From the NCBI GenBank assembly GCA_036823255.1, contig DAISGC010000014.1, positions 1-54,117 of the forward strand: a stretch of 54,117 bases of DNA, read 5' to 3'. Under the pieces are notes generated by a model. The model was not told the DNA's origin. It saw nothing but the letters and a program-made list of their open reading frames with translations, and searched no databases. The stretch's first letter is position 1. Each line of letters opens with the position of its first letter. The translations under genes and the position numbers were made by a program. Shown here piece after piece: positions 34,527 to 43,529 of the stretch. The DNA comes from UBA4658 sp002405485 (GTDB lineage Bacteria > Planctomycetota > Phycisphaerae > Phycisphaerales > UBA1924).

Positions 34527-37154
34527 TCAGCACCCGCCGGCGAACCAGGCGTTGAGGAAGTCGAAGATGTCGGTCACGTCCGGCAACTCGTTGCCGTTGC
34601 CGCCGACGTCGGCGAACCGGCTGGATGCGAACCAGTCGTTCAGGAAGGCGAAGATGTCCAGCACCTGCACGCCGTCGCCGGCCTTGTCATAGTCGGCGAA
34701 GCAGCATGGGGCGGTGGCGCTTCCGCCGGTGTTGCAGCCCGTGTTGCTCACGAAGCTCGCGCCCCACTGGGTGCCCGAGGTGACGCAGGCCGCCTGGGTG
34801 ATGGTGGTGTTGCACGTTGCGCCTCGGCAGCAGACGCCGATGGGGGCGCCGCCGCACGGGCTCGGCGAGCACGCCGAGGCGTTGCCCTGATACGTCCCGC
34901 CCGCGGCGACGCACTGCACGCTCGACATGATCGCGCAGCTCGTGGCGTCGAAGCAGCACGCGCCGGTGGGCGCCGGGGTGCACGAGCCCGGGTTGATCGT
35001 GACGAAGAAGTTCACCGGGGCGATGGCCTGGAAGTCCGTCGTTCGCGGCTCGCCGAGGTTGGCCTGGTTCGCGGGGAGTGCGCCACCGATGACCTGGTTG
35101 GAGAGGATCGTGTGCGCCTCGTTCACGATGAACCCGGCCAGTGCGATCGGCCCGGTTCCGCTGTAGCCCAGCTCGTCGAGGCGGATCTTCACTTCCATGC
35201 CGGTCGTGACCCGGCGGGCCCGGCTGGCGTCGGAACCGGTGACCCCGCCGTGATTGGAGTTGTCGATTGCGACGTGGATGAGCCCCGGCACGGCGTAGTT
35301 GCCGTGGGCCGGCGCCGGGAAGCCCGGCACGGTGACCCCGAACGGATTGAACACGTCTCTGGAGATCAACCTGGGCGCGTACGACGAGTACGGCTCGTCG
35401 ATCGTGGGCAGGCCGTTGATCGAGAACTCACCCTGGATGTCGATGCCGACGATGCTCGTGGGGTTGAACGCCGAGGTCAGACCGTTGGACGCGCACGCGC
35501 CCATCGTGTCGAAGCGGACGCATCCCAGTCCGTCGAAGATCAGCGGGTTGTTGCTCGCCTTGAGGCCGCCCCTGAACGAGCCGTACTCGGTGTATCGCGG
35601 CGGGGTGCCCCCGTCGTTGGACGCGCCGAAGTCGTTGATGAGCCCGGCCCACGCGTCCACGCTCACGTTGGGCGTGGTTCCGCCGGTCCGCATGCTGAAC
35701 CAGTAGTCGGCGAAGAAGCCCTCGCTGAAACGCAGCCCCGGCCCGGTCGTCGAGTTTGCCGGATCGGTTCCGAGCCGGTTCAGGTGGTTGAAGTCAAAGG
35801 GATGGCTGTTGCCCGCAAGACGATTCTGCCCGTTGCCGGGCAGCGGGACGCTGACCTGACCGACGTCGAAGAACAGGTCCAGACGGTTGCCGTTGTTCTC
35901 GAGGTTGCCGGTGACCAGCACGTGCAGGAAGTCCCCGCAGACCATGGCGTACACGCCGTTGATCTCCGAGCCGTTGGCGACGTCCTCGTACACCGGCGGA
36001 ACGAAGGGCGGGCAGGGATCGCTGGCGGTGATGATCCCGCTGTTGCTCGTCGCGTTCGTTCCGCCGATGAACCGGGCCGAGCCCGCGTCCAACGCGCCGG
36101 TGCGCAGCCGCTGCCAGTCGGCGAAGATCGTGGGGCTGGCGACGTTGCCGCCGTTGTTCAGCCCGACGAAATAGTCCGCGGCCATCGCGCCGTCCAGGAC
36201 CAGCCCCGGATTGGTGCCGACGCCCGTGCCGCCGACGGCGTTGGCCCCGCCGAAGGAGATCGAGCCAAACGTTCCGGTCTGGCTGGCGTTGTCATTGCGG
36301 ATCTGGGTCTGTCCGCCCTGAATCGAGTCGAAGAACAGCCCGAGCTTGTTGAAGTTCGACTCGAAGTTGCCGGTGACGATGAGGTACAGATTCAGGTCGC
36401 CGCCGGCGTCGCGTCCGAATCGGGCCGAGGCCCCGGCGATCTCAGATCCGCCCTGGCAGCGGAAGACGGTGTCCAGCCCGCCCTGCGGGGTGGTCGCATC
36501 GCCGAAGTTCGTGGTCGTGTCCTGGGTGAAGAGGGTCGCATAGGACGCGTCACGCGTGCCATCGAGCGTGGGGGCGTCGCCGTTGGCGAGGGCAAGCAGC
36601 GTGGCCCGGGGGATGCTGGCGGTCACGAACTGATCGCCCGGGATCGCCTGAAAATCGATGGTGTTGGCGTTCGCGTAGGTGTTGATCGGCGCGTTCGCCG
36701 GCGTTGCGCCAAGTCCACCGATGACCTGGTTGGAGATCGTGACGTAGTTGTCGCCGAAGACCGCGCCGGCGATGCGGATGACCACAGGGTCGGGCAGGTT
36801 CGCCCCGCCACCGGAGACATCGAGCCCGAGCGCTTCCAGGGGGATCTTCAACTCCCAGCCGGTGGTGACCGCGGCGGCGTCGGCCTGCTGGCCCGCCGTC
36901 AGCGTCGCCGGCGGGAACCCGCCCGGCACGCCCGCGATGTTCGAGTTGTTCAGTGTGACCTGCACGTTCCCGCCGATCGGGTCGCAGGGCGGGGGGGTCG
37001 CCGGGCCGGCATCGCCGAAGCCCGTGGGCGTGGTGTTGAACCACTGGATCGGTCCGTACTCAGACTTGAGCTTGCCGTTGATCGCGGGCTGGGCACACAC
37101 CGACCCCGCCGCGGCGAGGACAGCGGCGACGCTCATACACGAAACAGTGCGCAT
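34527..37154 (-). CDS. Large secreted protein with tandem GC-type dockerin tail
   Basis: 875 aa. Signal peptide MRTVSCMSVAAVLAAAGSVCAQ (about 1-22). The body is a repeat of beta-rich segments: the motif TISNQVIGGLGA near residue 155 recurs as TILSNQVIGGALPANQ near residue 700, so the first and last parts are duplicated. Cys-rich segments follow (TGACCFDATSC, GVCCRGATCN). The C-terminus has two dockerin-like repeats, QVLDIFAFLNDWFASS and DVTDIFDFLNAWFAGGC. The function is unknown; probably a surface protein. Start chosen at ATG 37154, which has GGAG nine bases upstream and leads directly into the signal peptide; ATG 37163 is too close to it. Confidence 0.8.
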   Translation of the reverse strand: MRTVSCMSVAAVLAAAGSVCAQPAINGKLKSEYGPIQWFNTTPTGFGDAGPATPPPCDPIGGNVQVTLNNSNIAGVPGGFPPATLTAGQQADAAAVTTGWELKIPLEALGLDVSGGGANLPDPVVIRIAGAVFGDNYVTISNQVIGGLGATPANAPINTYANANTIDFQAIPGDQFVTASIPRATLLALANGDAPTLDGTRDASYATLFTQDTTTNFGDATTPQGGLDTVFRCQGGSEIAGASARFGRDAGGDLNLYLIVTGNFESNFNKLGLFFDSIQGGQTQIRNDNASQTGTFGSISFGGANAVGGTGVGTNPGLVLDGAMAADYFVGLNNGGNVASPTIFADWQRLRTGALDAGSARFIGGTNATSNSGIITASDPCPPFVPPVYEDVANGSEINGVYAMVCGDFLHVLVTGNLENNGNRLDLFFDVGQVSVPLPGNGQNRLAGNSHPFDFNHLNRLGTDPANSTTGPGLRFSEGFFADYWFSMRTGGTTPNVSVDAWAGLINDFGASNDGGTPPRYTEYGSFRGGLKASNNPLIFDGLGCVRFDTMGACASNGLTSAFNPTSIVGIDIQGEFSINGLPTIDEPYSSYAPRLISRDVFNPFGVTVPGFPAPAHGNYAVPGLIHVAIDNSNHGGVTGSDASRARRVTTGMEVKIRLDELGYSGTGPIALAGFIVNEAHTILSNQVIGGALPANQANLGEPRTTDFQAIAPVNFFVTINPGSCTPAPTGACCFDATSCAIMSSVQCVAAGGTYQGNASACSPSPCGGAPIGVCCRGATCNTTITQAACVTSGTQWGASFVSNTGCNTGGSATAPCCFADYDKAGDGVQVLDIFAFLNDWFASSRFADVGGNGNELPDVTDIFDFLNAWFAGGC

Positions 37155-37298
37155 CGGACTCATCTCCAGAGTGAGCTTGCACCCATGCCTCGCCGCGCAC
37201 ACCCGAGGTGGATGCACCGCCCGGCGACCGCACGGAGGGATCAAAAGTGTACAGGACGATCATCGGATCGACCACGAAAAGCCCGTGTTTTCACAGGT

Positions 37299-39470
37299 TT
37301 ACCGAGGTTGCCACGCCCCGGAACCCCTGTCCCGCCACACCCGTGCCGAGACCCCGGGCACCATCGCACGTTCCGGCGGCGAGCCCTGGATCACCTCAAC
37401 CGCTTGCATGCCCTCCGCGAGCAGATCGGTCGCGTCGAACGGCTCATCACCCCGGTTGACGACGACGATCACCGTCGCGGTGTTCAGCCGTCGTTCCACC
37501 ACCAGCACATCCGGATGACCGGAGGGCGGCATTCGGAGATCCCCCAGCCGGAGCACCGGCCCGACGTCCGGATTCCGTCGAAGCGTCAACCATGACCGAT
37601 ATGCCGCCAGCATGCGCTCGTCCGCCGCGAGCGCAGGGTTGGATTGTGGCCCGAGTTCGGGCCAGGGCATGGGGCGTCGGCAATCCGGATCGTTCCCTCC
37701 CCAGACTCCAAGCTCATCACCCGCGAACACCATCGGTGCGCCCGGAACAGCAACCTGCATCGCCACTCCGAGCACCGACAGCCGCCGCGCCAGATCCGTC
37801 GGTGGTGTGGTCACGAGCGTCGGCGAGCCGGAGGAGCTGACCTCGGCCGACGGGTCGGCGAGCAGGCGATCGATCCGGGTGAGCAGCCGCTCGGTGTCGT
37901 GCGAACCCAGCAGGTTCATCTGCACGAGATCAACCTGGGCCGCGTGCGAGAACACCTCCGCAAGCCGAAGCGCGGTCCACGTCGCGCTGGCGCGTGAGCG
38001 TCGAGCCAGAAACGGAAGGACGGCGTCGGTGAACGGGTAGTTCATCTGTCCGTCGAACGCGCGCCCGTCGAAGTACTCCCGGGCGTCGTACCAGATCTCC
38101 GCCTGCAGCACCGCGTCGGGGTTGATCGCCTTCACGTGGGTGCGCCAGAACTCCCAGAACCCCATGGGGACATCCGCGGCGACATCCAGACGCCAACCGT
38201 CGATGCCGTCGCGTGCGTCGCCGTCGCCGTCGGGATCCATCCAGCGCCGCGTGATATCCAGGATGTGGGCCTCGACGTCCGGATGCAGCCGATCGGCGGT
38301 GCGATTGAAGCTCGGCAGGCCGCCGTTGCGCCCGTTCCACGCCCGCCACGTCGCCAGGCGACCCGGCGCCAGATCCAGGGTCAGCGTCTTCCATTCCGGA
38401 TAGGTCTGCTCGTCGGCGAACTCGACCATGAACCAGTGCGCAAACGCGGAATCCCTGCCTCGGCGAATCACGTCCTCGAAGGCCCAGTGCCGCATCCCGA
38501 CGTGGTTCCACACGCCGTCCAGCACCACCCTTAGCCCCGAGTGGCGACAGGCCGGCAGGAACTCGTCGATGAAGAACCGGTCCGCCGGCGTCCTCGTCCA
38601 CGTCAAAGGATCGGGCGTCTCTCCCGCCGGAAGATCGAGTGATGGCCGATCTCCCGGATCGCCGAACGTCGGATCGACGTGCCGGAAGTCGGTCGCGTCG
38701 TACTTGTGCATGCTCTCGGCGTGGAAGATCGGGTTGAGGTACACCGCCCCGGCGCCCAAGTCGCGCACATGCGAGAGCTTCTGCACGATGCCCTGCAGGT
38801 CTCCGCCGAAGCGACGATCAAAGACCACGTCGCGAAACGGACCGTCGTGATGCGTGCCGGTCTTGCGATGCTCGAACGTCCGCGCCGATCCGCGGGCTCT
38901 GGCCGCGTCCAACTCCTCCGGCGAGACCGACATCCAGTCGCTCGACCATCCGGGATCGAAGGTCCACGGCCCGGTCGGATCGTTCCCCGGATTCCCGTTG
39001 AAGAACCGCTCCGGAAAAATCTGATACCAGACGACGCCCTTGGCCCAGTCGGGTGTCTCCATCCTCGGCTCGGGCCACGCGGCGAACTCGAGCGGACCGA
39101 TCTCCTCAAGCCGACCGTCCATGCCCTCGATCCGGGCCTTCACACGCACCCGATCCGGCGAACCCTCGCCGCGCATGATCCGTGCGGCGAAGTGCGTGCG
39201 CCCGTCGGGGCTGGCCTGGTCAGGCATGAGCGGGAGACGCACCACTCCCTTCGGCTCCATCACGTCGACCACGATGCTCCGGACCGGCCCATCGATCGCG
39301 ACCCGGATGTCGCCCAGCCCAAGCCCCCGCGAGATCGGGGCAAAGGTGACGACACGTTCACGCACGAGCGGACTCCCCAACGTGTCAACCGGCTCACGGA
39401 CGGCGACCGAACCGAACGCCGACCACCCACATCCAGCACACGCCAAAACGGTCAGAAAGCTCCGAAACAT
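37299..39470 (-). CDS. Secreted GH13 alpha-amylase/neopullulanase-like enzyme
   Basis: 723 aa. Signal peptide at residues 1-22 (MFRSFLTVLACAGCGWSAFG), an N-terminal beta domain, then the GH13 barrel with all four conserved regions: DGVWNHVG, GWRLDVAADV (Asp nucleophile), LQAEIWY (Glu acid/base) and LLGSHDTER (Asp). These resemble neopullulanase/cyclomaltodextrinase, which cleave starch and pullulan-type oligosaccharides. Asp-rich loop DPDGDGDARDG suggests calcium binding. Start ATG 39470 has GGAGG six bases upstream. It diverges from a sugar ABC permease, consistent with alpha-glucan use. Confidence 0.95.
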   Translation of the reverse strand: MFRSFLTVLACAGCGWSAFGSVAVREPVDTLGSPLVRERVVTFAPISRGLGLGDIRVAIDGPVRSIVVDVMEPKGVVRLPLMPDQASPDGRTHFAARIMRGEGSPDRVRVKARIEGMDGRLEEIGPLEFAAWPEPRMETPDWAKGVVWYQIFPERFFNGNPGNDPTGPWTFDPGWSSDWMSVSPEELDAARARGSARTFEHRKTGTHHDGPFRDVVFDRRFGGDLQGIVQKLSHVRDLGAGAVYLNPIFHAESMHKYDATDFRHVDPTFGDPGDRPSLDLPAGETPDPLTWTRTPADRFFIDEFLPACRHSGLRVVLDGVWNHVGMRHWAFEDVIRRGRDSAFAHWFMVEFADEQTYPEWKTLTLDLAPGRLATWRAWNGRNGGLPSFNRTADRLHPDVEAHILDITRRWMDPDGDGDARDGIDGWRLDVAADVPMGFWEFWRTHVKAINPDAVLQAEIWYDAREYFDGRAFDGQMNYPFTDAVLPFLARRSRASATWTALRLAEVFSHAAQVDLVQMNLLGSHDTERLLTRIDRLLADPSAEVSSSGSPTLVTTPPTDLARRLSVLGVAMQVAVPGAPMVFAGDELGVWGGNDPDCRRPMPWPELGPQSNPALAADERMLAAYRSWLTLRRNPDVGPVLRLGDLRMPPSGHPDVLVVERRLNTATVIVVVNRGDEPFDATDLLAEGMQAVEVIQGSPPERAMVPGVSARVWRDRGSGAWQPR

Positions 39471-39591
39471 CCGTGCCCTCCGCCCTTGGCATGGTTCGCC
39501 CATGGGGCGATTGTAACCGGGCGTCGATCCCGCCCGGCAACCCTCGTGTATCATGGCCCCCGCGCGTCTGATCCCGCGCATCGGGCCACGA

Positions 39592-40872
39592 ATGACGTCA
39601 ACACCCAGCTCCCAACACGCGTCCTCGTCTCCTTCGCCGATGCCGGCGGGTCCTCGTGATCGTGCCGTTGCGCCCCCCAAGCCCTGGTGGCGGCGTCTGC
39701 TGGCCGCACAGGAATCCGGGTTGGTGGTGGTCATTCTGCTGATGATGACCGCGCTGACGCTCTTTGGCGGGAGCAAGCCGTCGAACTTCAGCGTGCCGAT
39801 CCCCAAAGGGGCGGAGGTCCAGGAGCTCTCCGAGAGCCGCATCGCCGTGATCATCGACGGGCAGAGGCAGGAGCACGCCTCGGACTCGGCGTTCCGGATC
39901 CGCGAGCAGGATGACGGCTCCAGGATCGCCTTCGGCACCAGGACCGTCAACAAGTTCCTGGAGAAGTCGAATCTCGTCCAGGTCACGACCAGCGCGTCGT
40001 TCATCGCCGTCATGGCCGTGGGTATGACCGCGATCATCATCCTCGCCGGGATCGATCTGTCGATCGGCTCCATCTACGCGATGGCGGCGATCCTCGGGGC
40101 CATGGCCGTCAGCTCCATGCACGCCTCGGCCCTTGCGCCGCTGACGCCCGGCGGGCCGCCGGGGCCCGGACTCGGGATCGCCACCGCCGTCCCGCTGCTC
40201 ATACTGGTCTGTTGCAGCGTCGGCGCGGCGTGCGGGTTTGCCAACGGGTTCTCCTCCGTCGTCCTGCGCGTGCATCCGTTCATCATCACCCTCGGGACCA
40301 TGGCCATCTACCGCGGGATGGTCTTTGTGATGACCCAGGGCCAAACCGTCGGCGGGCTCCCCGATTCGGTGCAGTCGGGGTTCTTCAAGTTCGACGCCGG
40401 CGGGGTCTATCCCGTCCCAACGTTCATCATGCTCGCCATCGCCGCCATCGGCATGTTCGTGCTCGCTCAGACCGTCCTGGGTCGTCGCGTGTACGCGGTC
40501 GGGGGCAACGAGGTCGCCGCCAAGTACGCGGGCATCCCCGTCGGCCGCGTCAAGACCATCGTCTACACGCTCTCGGGCGCCCTCGCCGGGCTCAGTGCGG
40601 CGATGTACGTCGGCTACTACGGCGCGGCCGAGACCAACGCCGGCAACGGGTACGAGCTCAACGTCATCGCCGCCGCGGTCATCGGCGGGGCCTCGCTCTC
40701 GGGCGGTCGCGGCTCGGCGGTGGGCGCGGTGCTGGGGGCCATCCTCGTCCAGCTCATCAATAACGCCATGCTCATCCTCGACATCAACCAGTCCTACAAC
40801 CAGATCGTCATGGGCCTGGCCATCATCCTCGCGGTGGTTGTGGATCAGGCCAAGAGCCGGTTGTCGAAGTGA
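39592..40872 (+). CDS. Sugar ABC transporter permease (RbsC type) with an inserted periplasmic segment
   Basis: About 426 aa, eight to ten membrane segments. The core is family BPD_transp_2 (ribose/galactose type): FIAVMAVGMTAIIILAGIDLSIGS, FIITLGTMAIYRG, VYAVGGNEVAAKYAGI and VIGGASLSGGRGS. Between membrane segment 1 and the AVGMT helix are about 60 extra residues (VPIPKGAEVQELSESRI ... GTRTVNKFLEK), absent from RbsC, likely a small periplasmic domain. The ATPase and binding protein are not adjacent; the next gene is on the other strand. The start could also be ATG 39553; neither has a strong ribosome site. It faces the GH13 gene. Confidence 0.92.
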   Translation: MTSTPSSQHASSSPSPMPAGPRDRAVAPPKPWWRRLLAAQESGLVVVILLMMTALTLFGGSKPSNFSVPIPKGAEVQELSESRIAVIIDGQRQEHASDSAFRIREQDDGSRIAFGTRTVNKFLEKSNLVQVTTSASFIAVMAVGMTAIIILAGIDLSIGSIYAMAAILGAMAVSSMHASALAPLTPGGPPGPGLGIATAVPLLILVCCSVGAACGFANGFSSVVLRVHPFIITLGTMAIYRGMVFVMTQGQTVGGLPDSVQSGFFKFDAGGVYPVPTFIMLAIAAIGMFVLAQTVLGRRVYAVGGNEVAAKYAGIPVGRVKTIVYTLSGALAGLSAAMYVGYYGAAETNAGNGYELNVIAAAVIGGASLSGGRGSAVGAVLGAILVQLINNAMLILDINQSYNQIVMGLAIILAVVVDQAKSRLSK

Positions 40873-40973
40873 CGACCTGGCGAGACCCATTCAGTCATTG
40901 ACGAGCAGCCGGCGGCGTGTCGGCCTCGGCGCGATACTGGCGAGCAGGCGGACCGCAGCGCGATCGATCGACC

Positions 40974-42596
40974 CTACCGCCGTCGAACCACCACGAATGC
41001 CCTTGCCCCGCCCCGCGCCTGAAACACCACCGGATCGCTCCGGTCGATCGCCCACTCGCGACCGTGCAGGGCGATCTGCTCTTCCTGGTAGATGGCCAGC
41101 GCCCCCGCGGGCACATCCAGCGATCGCACCGGGGCCTTCTCGGTGAAGTATCGCGGCCAGATTCCCGTGCGGATGTACAGCACCGCACCCTCGGTATAGG
41201 CCAGGCCGATGTTGTAGTACCGCTCCTGGCGATGCTCCTGCATGAAGCGAATTAGGGCTTCGCGTGCGGGCTGCTGCCGCCGGGCCCGGAGCTCTTCGGC
41301 CCCGCTCATCGTGCGCGCTGCGTGGGCCGCGCCGGCGATCAACCCGAGCGCCGCCGCCGTTGCCACTCCGCGCTCGATCACCCGCGGCACGATCGCACGC
41401 GCGGCCCATCGGCGTTCGACAAGCCCGATGATTCGCCACGCGGCAAACCCGCAGAGCCACGCCGTTCCGGGGTGGATGATCATCAGGTAGTAGTTCCGCT
41501 TGTCGCCGAACGCGCTGATGAGCGTCAGAATCCCGACCGTCCACAGCACCGCAAGCGCCCCGAGCGCGATCGCACCCGTCTCGCCCTGCCGCCGCATGCG
41601 TCGCAGCGCGAGACCGAAGCTCGCCATGCCCACGAGCGCAAGGCCATAGATCGCCCACATCCGGGCCGGTGCGGCACCCTCGCGATCGTCCCCGGCGATC
41701 ATGTGCCGCAGGTACCACCACCATGGCTCACGCTGGAACATCGCCCCCGTCGCCCGCTTCACGGAGTGCGTGATGAGATAGTTCTCGCTGAACCGGGCGC
41801 CGTGCTCGACCATCATCCCCACATGCCACGGCAGCGCCGCCAGCACGCCGACCAGCCCCCCGATCGCGATCACTCGCAGGCGTGCCCGCGTCACTCCGCC
41901 GATCGTGAGCAGCCACACCGCCGCGAACGCCGGCATGCCCAGCCCGATGAGCGGCTTGGTCATCAGGGCCGCTCCCATGCCGAGTCCGCCGACGCATGCC
42001 CACGCCATTGCCCGCGGCCCCGCCTGGGGCACGGCGGACTGAACAGGCGGAGGGCCCTGGTCGCCGAACCCGCCCACGCCCATCGCCTTGGCCCATGCGC
42101 CAAGTGCGAGGACAAGCCCGAGCGTGTGCAGGTACTCCAGCCGGAAGTTGGCGATCCGCCAGATCCAGTCATCGGTCAGGGCCATGGCGCAGCCGGCAAG
42201 CAGGCCGACGCGTCCTCCGGCCTTGCCGCCGACCAACCCGCGTGCGATGAGCGCCACCGCCGCGCACATCGCCATGAATGCCAGCAGTTCCGGCAATCGA
42301 TACGCGATATCGCGCTCGCCCAGCGCCATCGCCGTCAGCGCGTGCACCCAGAACGCCAGCGGCGGCTTGTTGAAGTACAACACCTCGCCCGCGTGCCCCT
42401 CGCGCAAGGTCCACCAATGCCCCTCGCGCGATGCCAGCAGCGAGATCGCCTGGTAGTACGGCGCGTCGGTGTACCACATCTCCCCAAAGAGCCACTGGCA
42501 TCCGAGCGCCAGAGCGATCATCGCCGGCAGCGCCCAGCACCCGCGGCCCGTCAGCCACGATGCGACAGACTTCACCGCCCGCCACGCCGACTTCAC
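40974..42596 (-). CDS. ArnT/GT39-like membrane glycosyltransferase
   Basis: 540 aa, about ten to twelve membrane segments. The N-terminal loop after helix 1 has the family pattern: MWYTDAPYYQAISLLAS with an Asp, then FNKPPLAFWVHALTA. This is the ArnT/PMT type that uses a polyprenyl-phosphate sugar donor to modify lipid A, glycans or proteins on the outer face of the membrane. The GTG start (42596) overlaps the methyltransferase stop in a GTGA arrangement, so translation is coupled. The acceptor is unknown. Confidence 0.9.
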   Translation of the reverse strand: MKSAWRAVKSVASWLTGRGCWALPAMIALALGCQWLFGEMWYTDAPYYQAISLLASREGHWWTLREGHAGEVLYFNKPPLAFWVHALTAMALGERDIAYRLPELLAFMAMCAAVALIARGLVGGKAGGRVGLLAGCAMALTDDWIWRIANFRLEYLHTLGLVLALGAWAKAMGVGGFGDQGPPPVQSAVPQAGPRAMAWACVGGLGMGAALMTKPLIGLGMPAFAAVWLLTIGGVTRARLRVIAIGGLVGVLAALPWHVGMMVEHGARFSENYLITHSVKRATGAMFQREPWWWYLRHMIAGDDREGAAPARMWAIYGLALVGMASFGLALRRMRRQGETGAIALGALAVLWTVGILTLISAFGDKRNYYLMIIHPGTAWLCGFAAWRIIGLVERRWAARAIVPRVIERGVATAAALGLIAGAAHAARTMSGAEELRARRQQPAREALIRFMQEHRQERYYNIGLAYTEGAVLYIRTGIWPRYFTEKAPVRSLDVPAGALAIYQEEQIALHGREWAIDRSDPVVFQARGGARAFVVVRRR

Positions 42597-43393
42597 GCCG
42601 ACTCCGGCAAGGCGCGATACATCCGCCCGTGGCGCCGGGCCAGCGCGCGCTCCACGCCCCAGTCGTACGCGTACTCCACCCTGGTCGGGACGCGCGTGTT
42701 CAGATCATCGCGCTCCACGACCGTGAACACATCGCTCCAGAGTCCGCTCTCGTTGAAGCTCAGGATCTCCTGACTCACCACGCGCAGGCCCGCGCTTCTG
42801 GCGTCCTCGGCGCAGGCCTCGGCGGTCTGGCTCAGCCGCCGACCGCCCGTCCGCTCATCCGGCTCGATTCCCGCCAGCTCGCGCTCATGCACGCCCAGGT
42901 TCGAGTGATGGATGAAACCGCGCCCGCCAGCCCGCAAAACGCGAGCAAGCTCGCCAAAGTACGCCGCCAGCGTCTCGCGCTCCACGTGCACGAGCACTTC
43001 CCAGCTCATCGCGAAGTCGATCGATCCCGTGTCCACCATCGGGAGCGACCGCCCGTCGGTGACCTCGCACCGCACGCGTGCGTCGCCATCAAACCGCCGT
43101 CGGCAATGCTCCACGCACCGCGGCGTGACATCCACGGTGATGAGCTCTCGCGCACACCCACGCAGGAAATCCGTCACCCGCCCGAACCCGCACCCGATCT
43201 CCAGCACCCGTGCCGCCGGCAACGCCGTGCGAATCCGCGGCCAGATCGACCCCCACCACATCCCCGCGCTCGACCCCCAAGGCCCCGACCACTCATCGCC
43301 CCCTTCTTCCCATCCATACGCCGTCCAGAAGTTCCGCGACCCAATCGTGCACGGCGTGCTGGGCAGACCCGTTTGTGCCTCGGCGACAGTCAT
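42593..43393 (-). CDS. Class I SAM-dependent methyltransferase
   Basis: 266 aa. LEIGCGFGRVTDFL is SAM motif I (about residue 64), CEVTDGRSLPM lies in the motif II-III region, and MSWEVLVHVERETL then ARVLRAGGRGFIHHSN the later strands. It precedes and is translationally coupled to the GT39-type gene, so it likely methylates the same sugar or lipid-linked intermediate. Start ATG 43393. Confidence 0.92.
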   Translation of the reverse strand: MTVAEAQTGLPSTPCTIGSRNFWTAYGWEEGGDEWSGPWGSSAGMWWGSIWPRIRTALPAARVLEIGCGFGRVTDFLRGCARELITVDVTPRCVEHCRRRFDGDARVRCEVTDGRSLPMVDTGSIDFAMSWEVLVHVERETLAAYFGELARVLRAGGRGFIHHSNLGVHERELAGIEPDERTGGRRLSQTAEACAEDARSAGLRVVSQEILSFNESGLWSDVFTVVERDDLNTRVPTRVEYAYDWGVERALARRHGRMYRALPESA

Positions 43394-43529
43394 GCCGCAG
43401 GATAGGAGGAGTGAAGGAGTGGTGAACGACCCAGGGCCCCGGTGCTCGGGGGTTCCGCTGGTGGCGATGGCGCGATCCCTCAGCCGCCGAGCGACTTGAC
43501 CGTGTGGCCTGCTTGCCTCATGACGGCGC

